A DNA stretch of 64,000 bases from Raphanus sativus (lineage: Eukaryota > Streptophyta > Magnoliopsida > Brassicales > Brassicaceae), in the NCBI RefSeq assembly GCF_000801105.2, contig NC_079517.1:17555579-17619578 (forward strand), read 5' to 3'. The notes beneath the pieces were generated by a model. It was not told the DNA's origin. It did not search any database and was given only the letters and a program-made list of their open reading frames with translations. This document shows, piece by piece, positions 36,281-48,057 of the stretch. Within the stretch, counting starts at the first letter, position 1. Every line of letters begins with the position of its first letter. The position numbers and the translations under genes were made by a program.

Positions 36281-36489
36281 ATCACCTTGTACTGGACCCA
36301 ATATTCTACGTGGGGCCAGTTCAAAGAAGCGGAAGCTCTCCCAAATCCAAAGCTCCCCTGGCAGTAGCAAAAGAGCTGACAAAGGCATCTCCAAAAAAGA
36401 TCAAATGGGTCCATCCAATGCGATTACAGGAACCTCCACCTCTCAAGGAAATCCACCAATCCAGTTGATACCAGCGATGTCAAGAAAGA

Positions 36490-36621
36490 AGGTGGATTTT
36501 CAGGTTCCCAAGCCCCGGGCTCCTTAGTCGTACTGAGCTGGAACTGTTGTGGGTTGAGGAAGCCCATAACAGTCCAGCGCCTCAAGGAGCTTCACAAGAA
36601 GAAGTCTTCTGACATAGTGTT
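36490..36621 (+). pseudogene. LINE ORF2, N-terminal endonuclease fragment
   Basis: The frame LVVLSWNCCGLRKP (from 36524) is the conserved start of the exonuclease-endonuclease-phosphatase (APE-type) domain of plant LINE ORF2. It is cut at 36621 by the Athila element, and the same protein resumes at 48058. The residues just before the insertion are KSSDIVF. Confidence 0.85.
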
Positions 36622-37773
36622 TCATACACTAAAAATGAATCCTTGCTACTGCCAAGTTAACAGTTGCAATTGTAGTACTTGAGATTCAAATCCAGAGGAC
36701 CAGTCTACACTCTAGTTCTATAAGTTTCAGAATCAAGCTAAGAAGAAGATATGATTTGGTTGAATTAGGCGATAGTAAACAAGCAAAATAAACACGAGAT
36801 TGATTCAATTAAACAAGAGCTAGCCTAGGGTATTTCATTGGGTGTTGAATTGGAGCCAAACAATTATTCAAGCGCGATGAAGTGCTTTCTAGAACTCGGA
36901 TCACTCAGCTGGAACACTCCACTGTCGTGGTAGTGATCGCTTTGCAGATCGATCTCACCACCTAACTGTCGTTGGGATGAGGATCGATTGCAAGCTTTAG
37001 AGAACAGGTCCGATCAGTTCACTTACCACCCTAATATCTACTTTCGCTGATTAGGGATACTAAGCTCATTCAATACATGTCAAGTTATCATCCTAAGCGG
37101 TTAACTAGGTGATGAACTAGTGATCTAACATCAAGTGATCAGTTTAATGAAAGCAGTAAGAACAGTATGAATGAAGAACAGTTATGGATCGCTTATCTAT
37201 GTTTAGCTCATGTCTCAACACCCTAAAAACCCTAGGCGAGCAAGGTCACTACTCGATCATGATGCACATAAACAAAGACATAAATCCTGAATAAAATTGC
37301 ATAAGAACAGAGTATGAAACAATAGGGTTCAGATGATCTTCTCTATGAGAGGATGGATTCTTCTCCCTTACAAGTTGCAGATCGCAAATACTCAGTGTTC
37401 TCTTGTAAAAACTAGCGTAAGAAAAATAGAAAATAGATAGATGGCGTTTTTATATGGAGGCGCCAATCAGAAGAAAAGAGATTAGGGCAACAGGGCTTTA
37501 ATTCCCGAAATAGGAGTTTCCATATTCGTCTGGAACAATCTCCGGATCACTCCGTCTGCTTGTTCCGCTTGAGAGAGAACAGTCTCGGGACTGTTCTCTT
37601 GAGTGTTCTCCGCAGGAATGCTCCAAAAGGACTTCTTTTCATCAGGCACCTTCTCTTCTTTCTTCTACTAACTCCAGACCTGTAAAAGGTCAAAAAGGAC
37701 TAGACTGACACGAATTAGTGACTTGAAACAAATGAAAACATATATACAATGATGTGAAAAACACCATATATCA
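36622..37773 (-). repeat. 3' LTR of the Athila element
   Basis: This LTR ends TATATCA at 37773. Its outer terminus reads TCATACACT on the plus strand, whereas the other LTR has TGATACACT, so the terminal dinucleotide is mutated at 36623. A near-perfect palindrome AGAGAACAGTC-TCG-GGACTGTTCTCT lies at 37574-37599. Confidence 0.92.
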
Positions 37774-37790
37774 ATTCCCCCAGACTTAGA
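37774..37790 (-). promoter_or_regulatory. Polypurine tract of the Athila element
   Basis: On the minus strand the bases immediately before the 3' LTR read AAGTCTGGGGGAAT, a purine-rich primer site for plus-strand DNA synthesis. Two extra copies of the AAGTCTGGGGGAG core occur inside the element at about 39146-39158 and 44091-44103. Confidence 0.75.
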
Positions 37791-39301
37791 TCCTTGTTTG
37801 TCCTCGAACAAGGCAAGTACCAAGAACAGGGAGAAAGGTTTGAAAGCGTGGGAACTCGCTTATTCTCAGCAACCATACTCTTACCACAAATCTCTGAACC
37901 ATACAAGCTGTAGATTAGGACCACACACACTTACTGAGAACCCCTGATCGCTGTTCGAAGATCGGCTCCTTACTCTACATCTCAACCTGAAAAGGCAACA
38001 CTTTCGAGACAAAACTCCTTATGTTCAATTAAGATCAGCGTGAGCTTCTTGTCACAGGCTCTACTCAGAGAGAACGGGCTAGGTATAGAACAGGCTAACT
38101 TTTATGGTGGAGTTCAAGAGTGTTTAGGGTTTACCAAGAGCGGGTGCAGGATATCGCACAAAATGGTCGTGAGAGGACGGCTCCATTGAGGTCCACAGTC
38201 CTTACTCATCTCTGCTAATCGGACTGCTCTCCGATAGATCGATCATAGGACTGCTCTGCGTGATTCAACTTCCCCTTCAGAACACTTCACTGAAACCACC
38301 ATTACTTTCTCAACTCCCCAGTGGCATGCATCATAGATTCTTCCCCTTCTCGTCACCAGTAAATCAAAGCAAAAACTGAATTTTTTTTTTTTTTTTTTTT
38401 AGTATATACTGAAATACAAAATGCTGGGGTGACGAGCAAGGAGGTAACAAGTGATGTACATGATGCCACTGGTGATTCATTCTGGTCTGTTCTAGCCACT
38501 TACTTCTTCGTTGTTCTCTATGGTATCGGAACAGGCATCTCGGTTGTTCTCTTCGTGCTGGAACAGGCACTCCGGTTGTTCTGCCTGCTTCCACTGTGTG
38601 AGCATTGATGAGTAAGAACTGCGTCGATCCTTTCCTCTCCGACCTTTTTGCACATATCTGCACATAAAGTACTAGAAAAGCAAATGCATGAGGGTGGAAT
38701 AAAAGGTCAGGGTTCAAGGTGGGAACTAGCTAAAGATGAGCTAGCCACTCAGGAACAGCAAGAGGGATAAAAATCGGATAAGAAGTCCTGAGTGTAGTTC
38801 TCATTCTACCCTGATCTAGTGCCCATGACAAGAAGAATTAAAGTCCAGATTAGGTTCAGATAAAGTGGAGTTAAGTCTGCCCAGTGTAACCTGATCGGTA
38901 TAGAACTTCTGGAGTGTCAAATGAGATAAGTCAGGGTGTTCCAGGTCCATGTGTGGGTCTTTCATCACTGCTAAGGTCACTGAATAAGAAGGTTAAAGCA
39001 CGAGGTGGTTAAAGAGCATCACAAAATAAGGTCATGATTCCCACAATAGTTTTGACTGACTCGATCCTAAAGACTGACTCGATAAAAACATAAAAATGAC
39101 ACAAGGACTGACTCAAGAAGCACACAAGCGAATATAGTACAATCGCTCCCCCAGACTTAGTTCACACCATCTCTGGTTGTGAAAATAAATCAGAGGAAGC
39201 TGAAACACAACAAACAGAAGTAAATAACATAAAAAATAAATAGTTCAGATGGATAAGACAAGGGATAGAAATAGTCCTCTCGGACTCAGTCTGAATCGCC
39301 G
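37791..39301 (-). other. Athila 3' noncoding region
   Basis: I see no convincing protein. The region contains many GTTCT/AGAAC motifs, clustered near 38490-38590, and a T run of about 22 bases at 38379-38400. Short open frames here overlap in both strands and lack domains. Confidence 0.55.
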
Positions 39302-40702
39302 CTACCGGAGTGACCAGCTGTCCCTCCTGTTCCTCGGCAGTCTCTCTGCTCCAGTCGATGTTCCCGCGTGTTCCTTGCCTGGGCGCCTTGTTCTCTGCGG
39401 CGTACGCTCCTCCTGCGCTCCAATGCACCCGCCTGTGATCGCCCTGAGTATCCTCTTCATGAGGCTGTTGTTCTTCTTCTGGGAATCAACCATCCAGCGT
39501 CTGTAGGCGTGATCATCAGTCACATCGGTGAAGTCCTCCAAGTCATACTCACCATCAGCCGGTGGAGTCACATGCTCCACATCATCCATGTCTTCATCAT
39601 CGTGCTGAACCGGCGCCTTCGGATCATCGCAGAGGTGCTCTTCATCGAGTGAGAACACAATGTTCTCCAAGGATAAGAAGTCTGTGAACCCAGGCATAGG
39701 GAGCTTGCATTACAGAGGGTTCCCTTCTTTATCCTGGAACTTGTAGGTGGTCTCGTCGCGCAGGATGTGGCATGCGATCAGGTAAGGAGTATCGATGTAC
39801 TCTATCGCAGAGACGACCGTGTAAGAGCTGAGGTTGATGTTGAAGTGCTGGAACAAGGGTGTGAGCAGACTGCCGCAACGATCCTTCTTATCATCAGTCT
39901 GAACCAGTGTGTCTCTGCGTTCAGCGAACATGGAGATGAGATGATACCCTGGGTTGGTCTTGACTTCCTGGATCGGGGTGATGTTCTCTCTGCGCATCTC
40001 ATCCTCAATTCCCGTGTAGAGAACCTGGAGCTCTCCATTCGTGATCTTGGAGGTGTACTCCTTCGCGAACAAGACATTGGAGACAATCTTGGCGATGATC
40101 CGGATAGCAGGGTTCCGGATCTGCGACTGATAGGCCTTGCGAGAGGTGAACTTGCCGGCTGCGATGAGATCCCAAAAGGTGTCTGCCGGTTTGAACTTCT
40201 TTTCCACTGAAACCCCCTTTGGCGTGTCTGCAATCTCGAGCAGCGTGTTCAGATCGTTGAGGGAGATGTTGCAGAATTTGCCATCGGCCATGAAGGAGAA
40301 GGAGCAGTTCTCGTACGTAGGCGCATTGGGGTTCTGGTAAGTGATCTTGCACGCCGCGAGCACTTGCCTGACCAAGTCTGGGTAGAGAACCTGAGCCTGG
40401 TAGCAGAGAGGCATGATTCCCATAGCCTGCATTGTGTCGAACACCTCAGTATCAAGGCCAATAGTGCCTAGTGTTGGCTGGTGCACGAATCGCGTGGGCA
40501 AGATCTCTGCTAGGAGGAGCCTGTTGTATATCGCCGCCGACTCCTTGTCCCATCCCTCGACGTTGAAGTCAAGGAGCATCGGATCATTAAGGTCGATGGG
40601 CGCTCCCTCAGTCTTGTTCGGCCACGGGTACCCAGGTGGAGCACTCGCGGCTGGAGAAGCTGTGCTCTTGGTGGCTCTTGCGTTCCGCATCTTTGGAGGC
40701 AT
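39302..40702 (-). pseudogene. ATHILA ORF-1 type protein in the envelope position, one in-frame stop
   Basis: The minus-strand frame runs 330 codons from ATG 40702 to TAA at 39712-39710, then continues in the same frame to 39302. It has the features of the ATHILA ORF-1 family (Pfam PF03078), including DPMLLDFNVEGWDKESA, YPDLVRQVLA and a CSFSFMADGKF motif. Its position between integrase and the 3' LTR is where Athila-lineage elements carry an additional frame, often called envelope-like. I see no clear signal peptide or membrane segment. The function is unknown. The tail after the stop is acidic, then basic. Confidence 0.8.
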
Positions 40703-40747
40703 CTACAAGACAAAAACAAAATCCAATATCAGCACAGTTCGTTGGTT

Positions 40748-40812
40748 GTTCTAGAAACGATGGAACAATCCAATCTTCTTGTTCTAGAAACGATGGAACA
40801 ATCCAATTCGAG
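40748..40812. repeat. 33-bp tandem duplication upstream of the ATHILA ORF
   Basis: GTTCTAGAAACGATGGAACA begins at 40748 and again at 40781, so the unit is 33 bp. It lies between integrase and the ATHILA ORF and contains the GTTCT/GGAACA motif seen throughout this element. Confidence 0.8.
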
Positions 40813-41045
40813 AACTTACCTGGGAACTATCGGCGGAACAACCGCTGGAGTGCTCTCCTGGAGTGATCTCGAATTTTCTTGATTTTTTCAACCTGCAAGT
40901 TAGTTCCTAGAAAGATAAAGACAAAAAGAAAACAATATTTACACTCACCAGTGGGTTGCCTCCCACCAAGCGCTTGTTTTCTGTCACTAGCTTGACTTCA
41001 ATGAGCCGATTAGGCTTGAGGGGGATCGCTTAAGGGTATCTCTAC

Positions 41046-44000
41046 TCATTCAGCGATTGTTGTGTCAGCAAGATATGGCTTGAGACGCTGACAATTGACA
41101 ACAAATTCTCCTCCTCTTGTGTCCAGCAACACAACAGCTCCATAAGGGCGAACTTCCTTAATGGTGAAAGGTCCAGACCATCTAGATTTAAGCTTTCCAG
41201 GGAAAAGCTTAACCCGTGAATTGAAGAGTAGGACCTGATCTTTCGGAGCAAAGCTTCTGCTGATGATCCGCTTGTCGTGGAACGCCTTGGTCTTTTCCTT
41301 GTATATCTTAGAACTCTCATAGGCCAGATGCCTGATCTCCTCCAGCTCGTGGATCTGAATGGTTCGCCTCTCCTTGGCAGGTTTGATGTCGAAGTTGAGT
41401 AGTTTGACAGCCCAAGCCGCCTTGTACTCTAGCTCAACAGGTAGGTGGCACGCCTTGCCGTAGACCAGATGATATGGAGTGGTCCCTAAAGGGGTCTTGT
41501 AGGCTGTTCTGTACGCCCAGAGAGCATCGTCAAGCTTAAGGGACCAGTCCTTGCGGGTGGTGTTGACAGTCTTCTGAAGGATGTTCTTGATCTCTCTGTT
41601 GGAAACTTCCACTTGACCACTTGTTTGAGGATGATAGGCGGTTGCAACCTTGTGTTTGACACCATTTTGCTCAGCAATCCTTGGAACAACTTGTTGATAA
41701 AGTGAGTTCCACCATCGCTTATAACCACTCTAGGCACTCCAAATCTTGGAAAGATGATGGAGGTGAACATCTTGGTTACAACTCGCGCATCATTGGTTGG
41801 ACTAGCAATCGCTTCTACCCACTTGGAGACATAGTCCACAGCAACTAGGATGTACTCATTCTTGTGAGAGACTGGGAGAGGTCCCATGAAGTCGATCCCC
41901 CAGCAATCGAACACTTCAACTTCCAAGATGTAGTTTTGAGGCATCTCGTTTCTCTTGCTTATACTCCCCATCCTCTGGCATGAATTGCATCGAGATATGA
42001 AGGCGTGAGCATCTCTGAACATAGTGGGCCACCAGAAACCGGCTTGGAGGATCTTGGAAACAGTCTTGAAGGTGGCGAAGTGACCAGCATAAGAGGAACC
42101 ATGGCAGTGGTGAAGGATCCCTGGAATATCAGCCTCTGGAACACATCTCCTGAAGATCCCATCCTTGCCTTGCCGATATAGATACGGCTCATCCCAGAAG
42201 TAGTGCCTTGCCTCCCTTAGAAATTTCCTCTTCTCATTCCCAGTGAACCTCAAAGGCTCTTTCTCAGCTGCCAAGAAGTTGGCAATCTCAGCAAACCATG
42301 GAAGGTTCGGGTACTCTTTCTAGATCACTGCAACGAATGCTCCTTCTACGCGGGAACAGTCCTTGATGGCAGGTGACGACTGCTCCATGTTGCGCCGACC
42401 AATCGCATTGACGTACTCCATCGGTTGTTCCACATCAAGAACTGTCGCATCTGACACTTTCATCCTGGAGAGATGATCTGCTACTCCATTATCAACCCCC
42501 TTCTTGTCTCTTATCTCTAGATCAAACTCTTGGAGCAAGAGAATCCATCTTAAGAGCCGCGGTTTAGCATCCTTCTTCGTGAGTAGGTACTTGAGAGCCG
42601 CGTGGTCTGTGTGCACAATCACCTTTGAGCCAACCAGATAGGATCTGAACTTCTCAAAAGCGAACACGATGGCAAGGAGCTCCTTCTCTGTGGTTGCGTA
42701 TCGGCACTGAGCTTCATCTAAGGTTCTGCTTGCATAGTAGATCACGTGAAGCTTCTTGTCTTTACGCTGTCCAAGGACTGCTCCCACTGCAAAATCACTC
42801 GCATCTGTCATATCTCAAAAGGAAGATCCCAGTCTGGAGGTTGGACAACTGGTGCACTGACTAGGGCTCCCTTGATCGTGTGGAATGCGGCTAAGCAGTC
42901 GCTGTCAAAGGAAAACTGAGCTTCCTTGCAGAGCAACCGAGTGAGTGGTCTCGCGATCTTAGAGAAGTCCTGGATGAACCTCCTATAGAAACCAGCGTGT
43001 CCCAAGAAACTCCTGAATCCCTTCACTGAAGTTGGTGGTTGCAGACTCATCATGACCTCGATCTTGGCCTTGTCCACCTCAATGCCTTTCTCTGATATCT
43101 TGTGTCCCAGAACAATCCCATCTCTGACCATGAAGTGGCATTTCTCCCAGTTCAGCACCAGATGCTTCTCCTCGCATCGCTTCAGCACCCTGCACAAATT
43201 TGACAAACAGACATGAAAGGAGCTTCCATAGACGCTGAAATCGTCCATGAAAACCTCCATTATGTCTTCGATCAGATCAGTAAAAATCGACATCATGCAT
43301 CGCTGGAAGGTCGCTGGAGCATTGCACAAGCCGAAGGGCATCCTCCTGTATGCATATGTTCCATAAGGGCATGTGAACGTCGTCTTCTCCTGATCATCTG
43401 GGTGGATGGGAATCTGAAAGAAACCTGAATAACCATCTAAAAAGCAATAGTAAGGGTGGTTAGCCAATCTCTCAAGCATTTGATCAATAAAAGGAAGTGG
43501 GAAGTGATCCTTACGAGTCGCAGCATTCAACTTACGAAAATCAATGCACATGCGATGACCAGTAACTGTTCTAGTGGGGATCAATTCATTCTTTTCATTG
43601 GTTATCACAGTGATCCCACCTTTCTTAGGTACTACATGCACAGGACTAACCCACTTACTATCAGAGATCGCATAGATCACACCTGCTTCTAGAAGTTTCA
43701 TTATCTCTTTCTTTACAACATCTTTTAGATTCGGGTTTAACCTCCTCTGATGTTCTACAGAAGTCATCGATTCATCTTCCAGGTGTATTCTATGCATGCA
43801 CAGATCAGGTGAAATGCCAGGTATGTCAGCTAGAGAATAACCCAATGCCTTACGATATTTTCTCAGCTCACACAAAAGCAGAGCAGTCTCTGCATTGTTC
43901 AGGTCAGCATTCACAATGACAGGATATGTGGAGTTGGGTCCAAGAAATGCATACCTGAGTCCCTTGGGAAGGGATTTGAGCTCTACCTTTGGAGCTTTCA

Positions 44001-44952
44001 GCTCGCTCCATGAGTCATCGGTCTGAGCTGCCGGAACAGACGGGTTCTGAGGCGCGGTTGTTCCAGTCGCTGTGCTGGAGTCACTGTTCTCCCCCAGACT
44101 TAGATTCGCCACCATTCTCTCCATACTCCTGGCTGAATCCAGGAATTTGGCATAGGCATCAGCATCAACACTCTCTAAGCTCTGCTCGGCTTCAGCTCTG
44201 ACTAAGGCGAGTTCAAGTGGATCCTCGGTGAGAATCTCCTCGATCATTCCTTCATGCGGCTCTAGCGGATCACCATCTTCTTGGACAGTGAAAGTTTGTC
44301 CATCCAGCATCGGCTTCTTGAGCATCTGATCCATCTCAAACTTCATCACAATATCTCCAAGGTGGAGATCAATCTTCCCTTGTCGGACATCAATGATAGC
44401 TCCAACAGTGCAGAGGAATGGTCTGCCTAGGATCAGGGGATCATTGGAGTCTTCCTCGACTTCCAGAACAACGAAATCGGCAGGAACAATTGTGTTTCCA
44501 ACCAGAACTTGAAGATCTTCTAGGATTCCAACTGGAGACTTCACAGATCGATCAGCAAACACTAGAGACATCCTGGTAGGCTTGAAGTCCGTGTATCCAA
44601 GGCGCTTAGCCACAGTATATGGCATGAGGTTTATGCTTGACCCTAGATCGACCAGTGAGCATGAGAACAGTGTTCTCCCAATCTGAACCGAGAGAACAAA
44701 TTTTCCCGGATCACCCAACTTCTTGATCCTTCTGTTCTGGAGCACCGCGCTGCACTCCTTAGAGACAATCATGAACTCGCTGTCATCAGATATCTTCCCA
44801 GAGATCAATCCCTTGACAAAGCTACGCATGGATGGTATCATCTGGATCGCACTCATCAGAGGGAGCTTGACAGTTAGGTCTTCCAGCATCTTCCTGCACT
44901 TCATCTCTTCCTTATCCTTGCGTGTAGCCTTAGCTGGAACAGGGTAAGGCAC
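41046..44952 (-). pseudogene. Athila pol (protease, reverse transcriptase, RNase H, integrase), broken
   Basis: In minus-strand order: a retropepsin with VDLGSS (about 44645) and LILGRPFL; reverse transcriptase with FLDGYSGFFQIPI and the catalytic FMDDF (about 43240-43255); RNase H with [12 protein letters not shown] and [10 protein letters not shown] (42811-42450); then integrase with an HHCC zinc finger (about 42130-41960). The integrase core has GIDFMG, ISDGG and the Glu near 41600. The frame is broken between reverse transcriptase and RNase H (about 42808), by a TAG near 42320, and by a shift inside the integrase core (about 41680-41610). This copy therefore cannot make a complete polyprotein. 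Confidence 0.88.
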
Positions 44953-45059
44953 TTTCGGTACATACTGACGAGCAGGAGAAGGTGCTGCAGTCGGTGGAAC
45001 AACCCCAGCGGGTCGCTCTGCTTCAGTCGGAACAGTCTCAGTAGGTTGTTCTGCATCTT

Positions 45060-46783
45060 CCTCATCTGTGGGTACAGCTTAGGTGGCTGATCCGACTCCT
45101 TCTGCTTCCCTTTCTCAGCCGATGTGAATCTCCTGGGGTCTAGATCAGGCAGTTGCTTTCCACTCCTCAAACCTACTGCATTGCACTCCTTGGGGTTCTT
45201 GTCTGTTTTTCCAGGGAGAGTTCCTTGCTGTCTCTTCACACTCTCAGCAGTCTGAGCAATCTGAATATCCATCTGTCTCATATGGCTTGAGACATTGTCA
45301 TACTTCACACTCAGGTCATTGAACATATGATTCATCCTGGTGTTGATGTCGTTTGTGACCTGGTTCAGTGCTTTCCCTTGGATCTGCTGTCCTTGGAGCA
45401 GTTGGCTCATCATATTGGCGAGGCTCTTCATGTCATCATGCGGAGCAGTCTGAGCCGGTTGTGCAGCTGCTGATTAACCGGCTGTTTCTGGCTGTGGAAC
45501 TGGGCATTCTGAGCTGGGTTGAGGACAAAGGTTCTTCCCTGATTGCCATAAGGCCTTTGGTATCCACTGTTCTGACCCTGGTTTCCTTGAGCTTTATCGT
45601 CTGGTTTAGGGGCATTGAACAGGTGGGGATTGTTCCTCACGTTAGGGTTCGGGTGATAGTTCTTGAACTGCCATCCTTGCCCATTCACATAACTCACTTC
45701 ATGCTGATCCTCAGCCGACTGATCTGCCTCTGATGTGCCTTCCGCGGTAGCTTTATCCTGTGGGGATTCTTCCATGATGAAGACCTGGTTCTGGTTACTC
45801 TTAATCAGCTGATCGACCTTGGCAGAGAGCTCATCAATCTTGCTGTTATCAATGCTCTTCACCTTCTGAGTGCGATCAGTCTCGCGGTTATTGTCAGCTG
45901 AGCTTGAGGCCATGTTCTCAATCAACTCGAATGCACCTTGAGTGGACTGAGTCATGAAGTCTCCCTTACTGGCTGAGTTCAAAGCGTTCCTGTACTCCCA
46001 GCCTACTCCATCGTAGAACACTCCCAGCAGATAGTCTTCCTCAAAACCGTGATGTGGGCACTCTCTGCGGTAGACATTGAATCGCTCCCAAGCATCACAG
46101 AACGGCTCGTCCACCAATTGTTTGAAGGTCACGATCTTCTGTCTCAGAGCTGCCGTCTTCGATTTCGTGTAGAAGTGGCTTAAGAAGGCCTCTCGGACTT
46201 GTTCCCAAGTGGTGAGTGATCCCGTGGGTAGTGAATCAAGCCAGCGAGCAGCTTTCCCATCAAGAGAGAAAGGGAACAGAGTACACTTGATGTAATCGGG
46301 TGGTACTCCATTCGCTTTAGTGAAACCACACATCTTCTCAAAGTGCTCGATGTGGTCCATCGGTATCTCAGCAGGAAGCCCATTGAAGATCTTCCTTTGC
46401 ACTAGACTTATCAAGGCTGGCTTGATCTCGAAGTCTTGCCTAGTGCACGGTGGAGGGGTTATGGCAGATCGCGTAGCAGGCAGATTACGCAGTAAGTTTC
46501 TCTGGCCGATCTGGACCACTTCCTCCTGTTGGTTCTGCTGGTTCGCAGCATTCAGAGCAGCTTGCTCGGCAGCAGCTTGCTGCGCTTGGATCGTTTGCTG
46601 CATCTGCTGCATCTGCTGTTGCATGAGTGCAAACGCAGCAGTGAGATCATCTGGATGATCACCCATGTTGGTGTTCGTTGATCTCGGCTGTTGACGGTTC
46701 TGTCGTTCCAATCTCGCTAGTTCCTCGTTAGTAAGCTGATGCAATGGTCCTTGTGCGTTGCTCCGAGTATGTCTACTGGTCAT
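45060..46783 (-). pseudogene. Athila gag
   Basis: The frame opens at ATG 46783. After a Gln-rich stretch (QMQQMQQTIQAQQ) comes the retrotransposon gag domain, with CTLFPFSLDGKAARWLDSLP and a following WERFNVYRRECPHHG block, the structural core that packages the RNA. It stops at 45428 and gag-like sequence continues in another frame (45431 to about 45080). Beyond that the reading passes into the frame leading to pol. The breaks near 45430 and 45080 are additional lesions, unless one reflects programmed frameshifting, which I cannot show. Confidence 0.85.
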
Positions 46784-46874
46784 GCACCTGGATCATCAGC
46801 TGAAACAAAGAAAATAAGACGAGTTAGATATCTTAGACTAGATATGAAACCGAAAATTAGAGGTAAAAATCTGG

Positions 46875-46899
46875 TCCCCGTCGCAACGGCGCCAAAACT
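46875..46899 (-). promoter_or_regulatory. Primer-binding site of the Athila element
   Basis: Directly inside the 5' LTR the minus strand reads TTTTGGCGCCGTTGCGACGG, beginning two to three bases after the LTR. The TGGCGCC core is the complement of a tRNA 3' CCA end and is typical of Athila/Tat elements. I do not assign the exact primer tRNA. Confidence 0.7.
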
Positions 46900-48052
46900 T
46901 GATACACTAAAAATGAATCCTTGCTACTGCCAAGTTAACAGTTGCAATTGTAGTACTTGAGATTCAAATCCAGAGGACCAGTCTACACTCTAGTTCTATA
47001 AGTTTCAGAATCAAGCTAAGAAGAAGATATGATTTGGTTGAAATAGGCGATAGTAAACAAGCAAAATAAACACGAGATTGATTCAATTAAACAAGAGCTA
47101 GCCTAGGGTATTTCATTGGGTGTTGAATTGGAGCCAAACAATTATTCAAGCGCGATGAAGTGCTTTCTAGAACTCGGATCACTCAGCTGGAACACTCCAC
47201 TGTCGTGGTAGTGATCGCTTTGCAGATCGATCTCACCACCTAACTGTCGTTGGGATGAGGATCGATTGCAAGCTTTAGAGAACAGGTCCGATCAGTTCAC
47301 TTACCACCCTAATATCTACTTTCGCTGATTAGGGATACTAAGCTCATTCAATACATGTCAAGTTATCATCCTAAGCGGTTAACTAGGTGATGAACTAGTG
47401 ATCTAACATCAAGTGATCAGTTTAATGAAAGCAGTAAGAACAGTATGAATGAAGAACAGTTATGGATCGCTTATCTATGTTTAGCTCATGTCTCAACACC
47501 CTAAAAACCCTAGGCGAGCAAGGTCACTACTCGATCATGATGCACATAAACAAAGACATAAATCCTGAATAAAATTGCATAAAAACAGAGTATGAAACAA
47601 TAGGGTTCAGATGATCTTCTCTATGAGAGGATGGATTCTTCTCCCTTACAAGTTGCAGATCGCAAATACTCAGTGTTCTCTTGTAAAAACTAGCGTAAGA
47701 AAAATAGAAAATAGATAGATGGCGTTTTTATATGGAGGCGCCAATCAGAAGAAAAGAGATTAGGGCAACATGGCTTTAATTCCCGAAATAGGAGTTTCCA
47801 TATTCGTCTGGAACAATCTCCGGATCACTCCGTCTGCTTGTTCCGCTTGAGAGAGAACAGTCTCGGGACTGTTCTCTTGAGTGTTCTCCGCAGGAATGCT
47901 CCAAAAAGACTTCTTTTCATCAGGCACCTTCTCTTCTTTCTTCTACTAACTCCAGACCTGTAAAAGGTCAAAAAGGACTAGACTGACACGAATTAGTGAC
48001 TTGAAACAAATGAAAACATATATACAATGATGTGAAAAAACACCATATATCA
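46900..48052 (-). repeat. 5' LTR of the Athila element
   Basis: This is the 1153-bp partner of 36622-37773. It starts TGATACACT and ends TATATCA on the plus strand, so its termini are intact inverted repeats (TGATA/TATCA). The palindrome AGAGAACAGTC-TCG-GGACTGTTCTCT lies at about 47852-47877. Being the 5' LTR, it should carry the promoter for the minus-strand transcript. Confidence 0.92.
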
Positions 48053-48057
48053 GTGTT

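Larger units (their letters stand above)
36622..48052 (-). mobile_element. Athila-group Ty3/gypsy LTR retrotransposon inserted in the LINE
   Basis: This is an 11.4-kb element on the minus strand with two LTRs of about 1152 bp and a 5-bp target duplication GTGTT (36617-36621 and 48053-48057). Minus-strand order is LTR, primer-binding site, gag, protease, reverse transcriptase, RNase H, integrase, an ATHILA-type ORF, polypurine tract, LTR. That is the order of the Athila lineage, which carries an extra reading frame in the envelope position. The LTRs differ at about five substitutions and one 1-bp indel, so the insertion is recent. Several coding breaks make it non-autonomous. Confidence 0.92.

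Noticed and set aside
36281..36489. Extra protein between LINE ORF1 and ORF2
   Set aside because: Every frame is short; this is the normal inter-ORF region of the element.
39249..40866. Plus-strand open frames across the ATHILA region
   Set aside because: They lie opposite the clearly conserved minus-strand protein and have no domain of their own.
43213..44201. Plus-strand open frames inside pol
   Set aside because: They are antisense to reverse transcriptase and protease and carry no recognisable motif.
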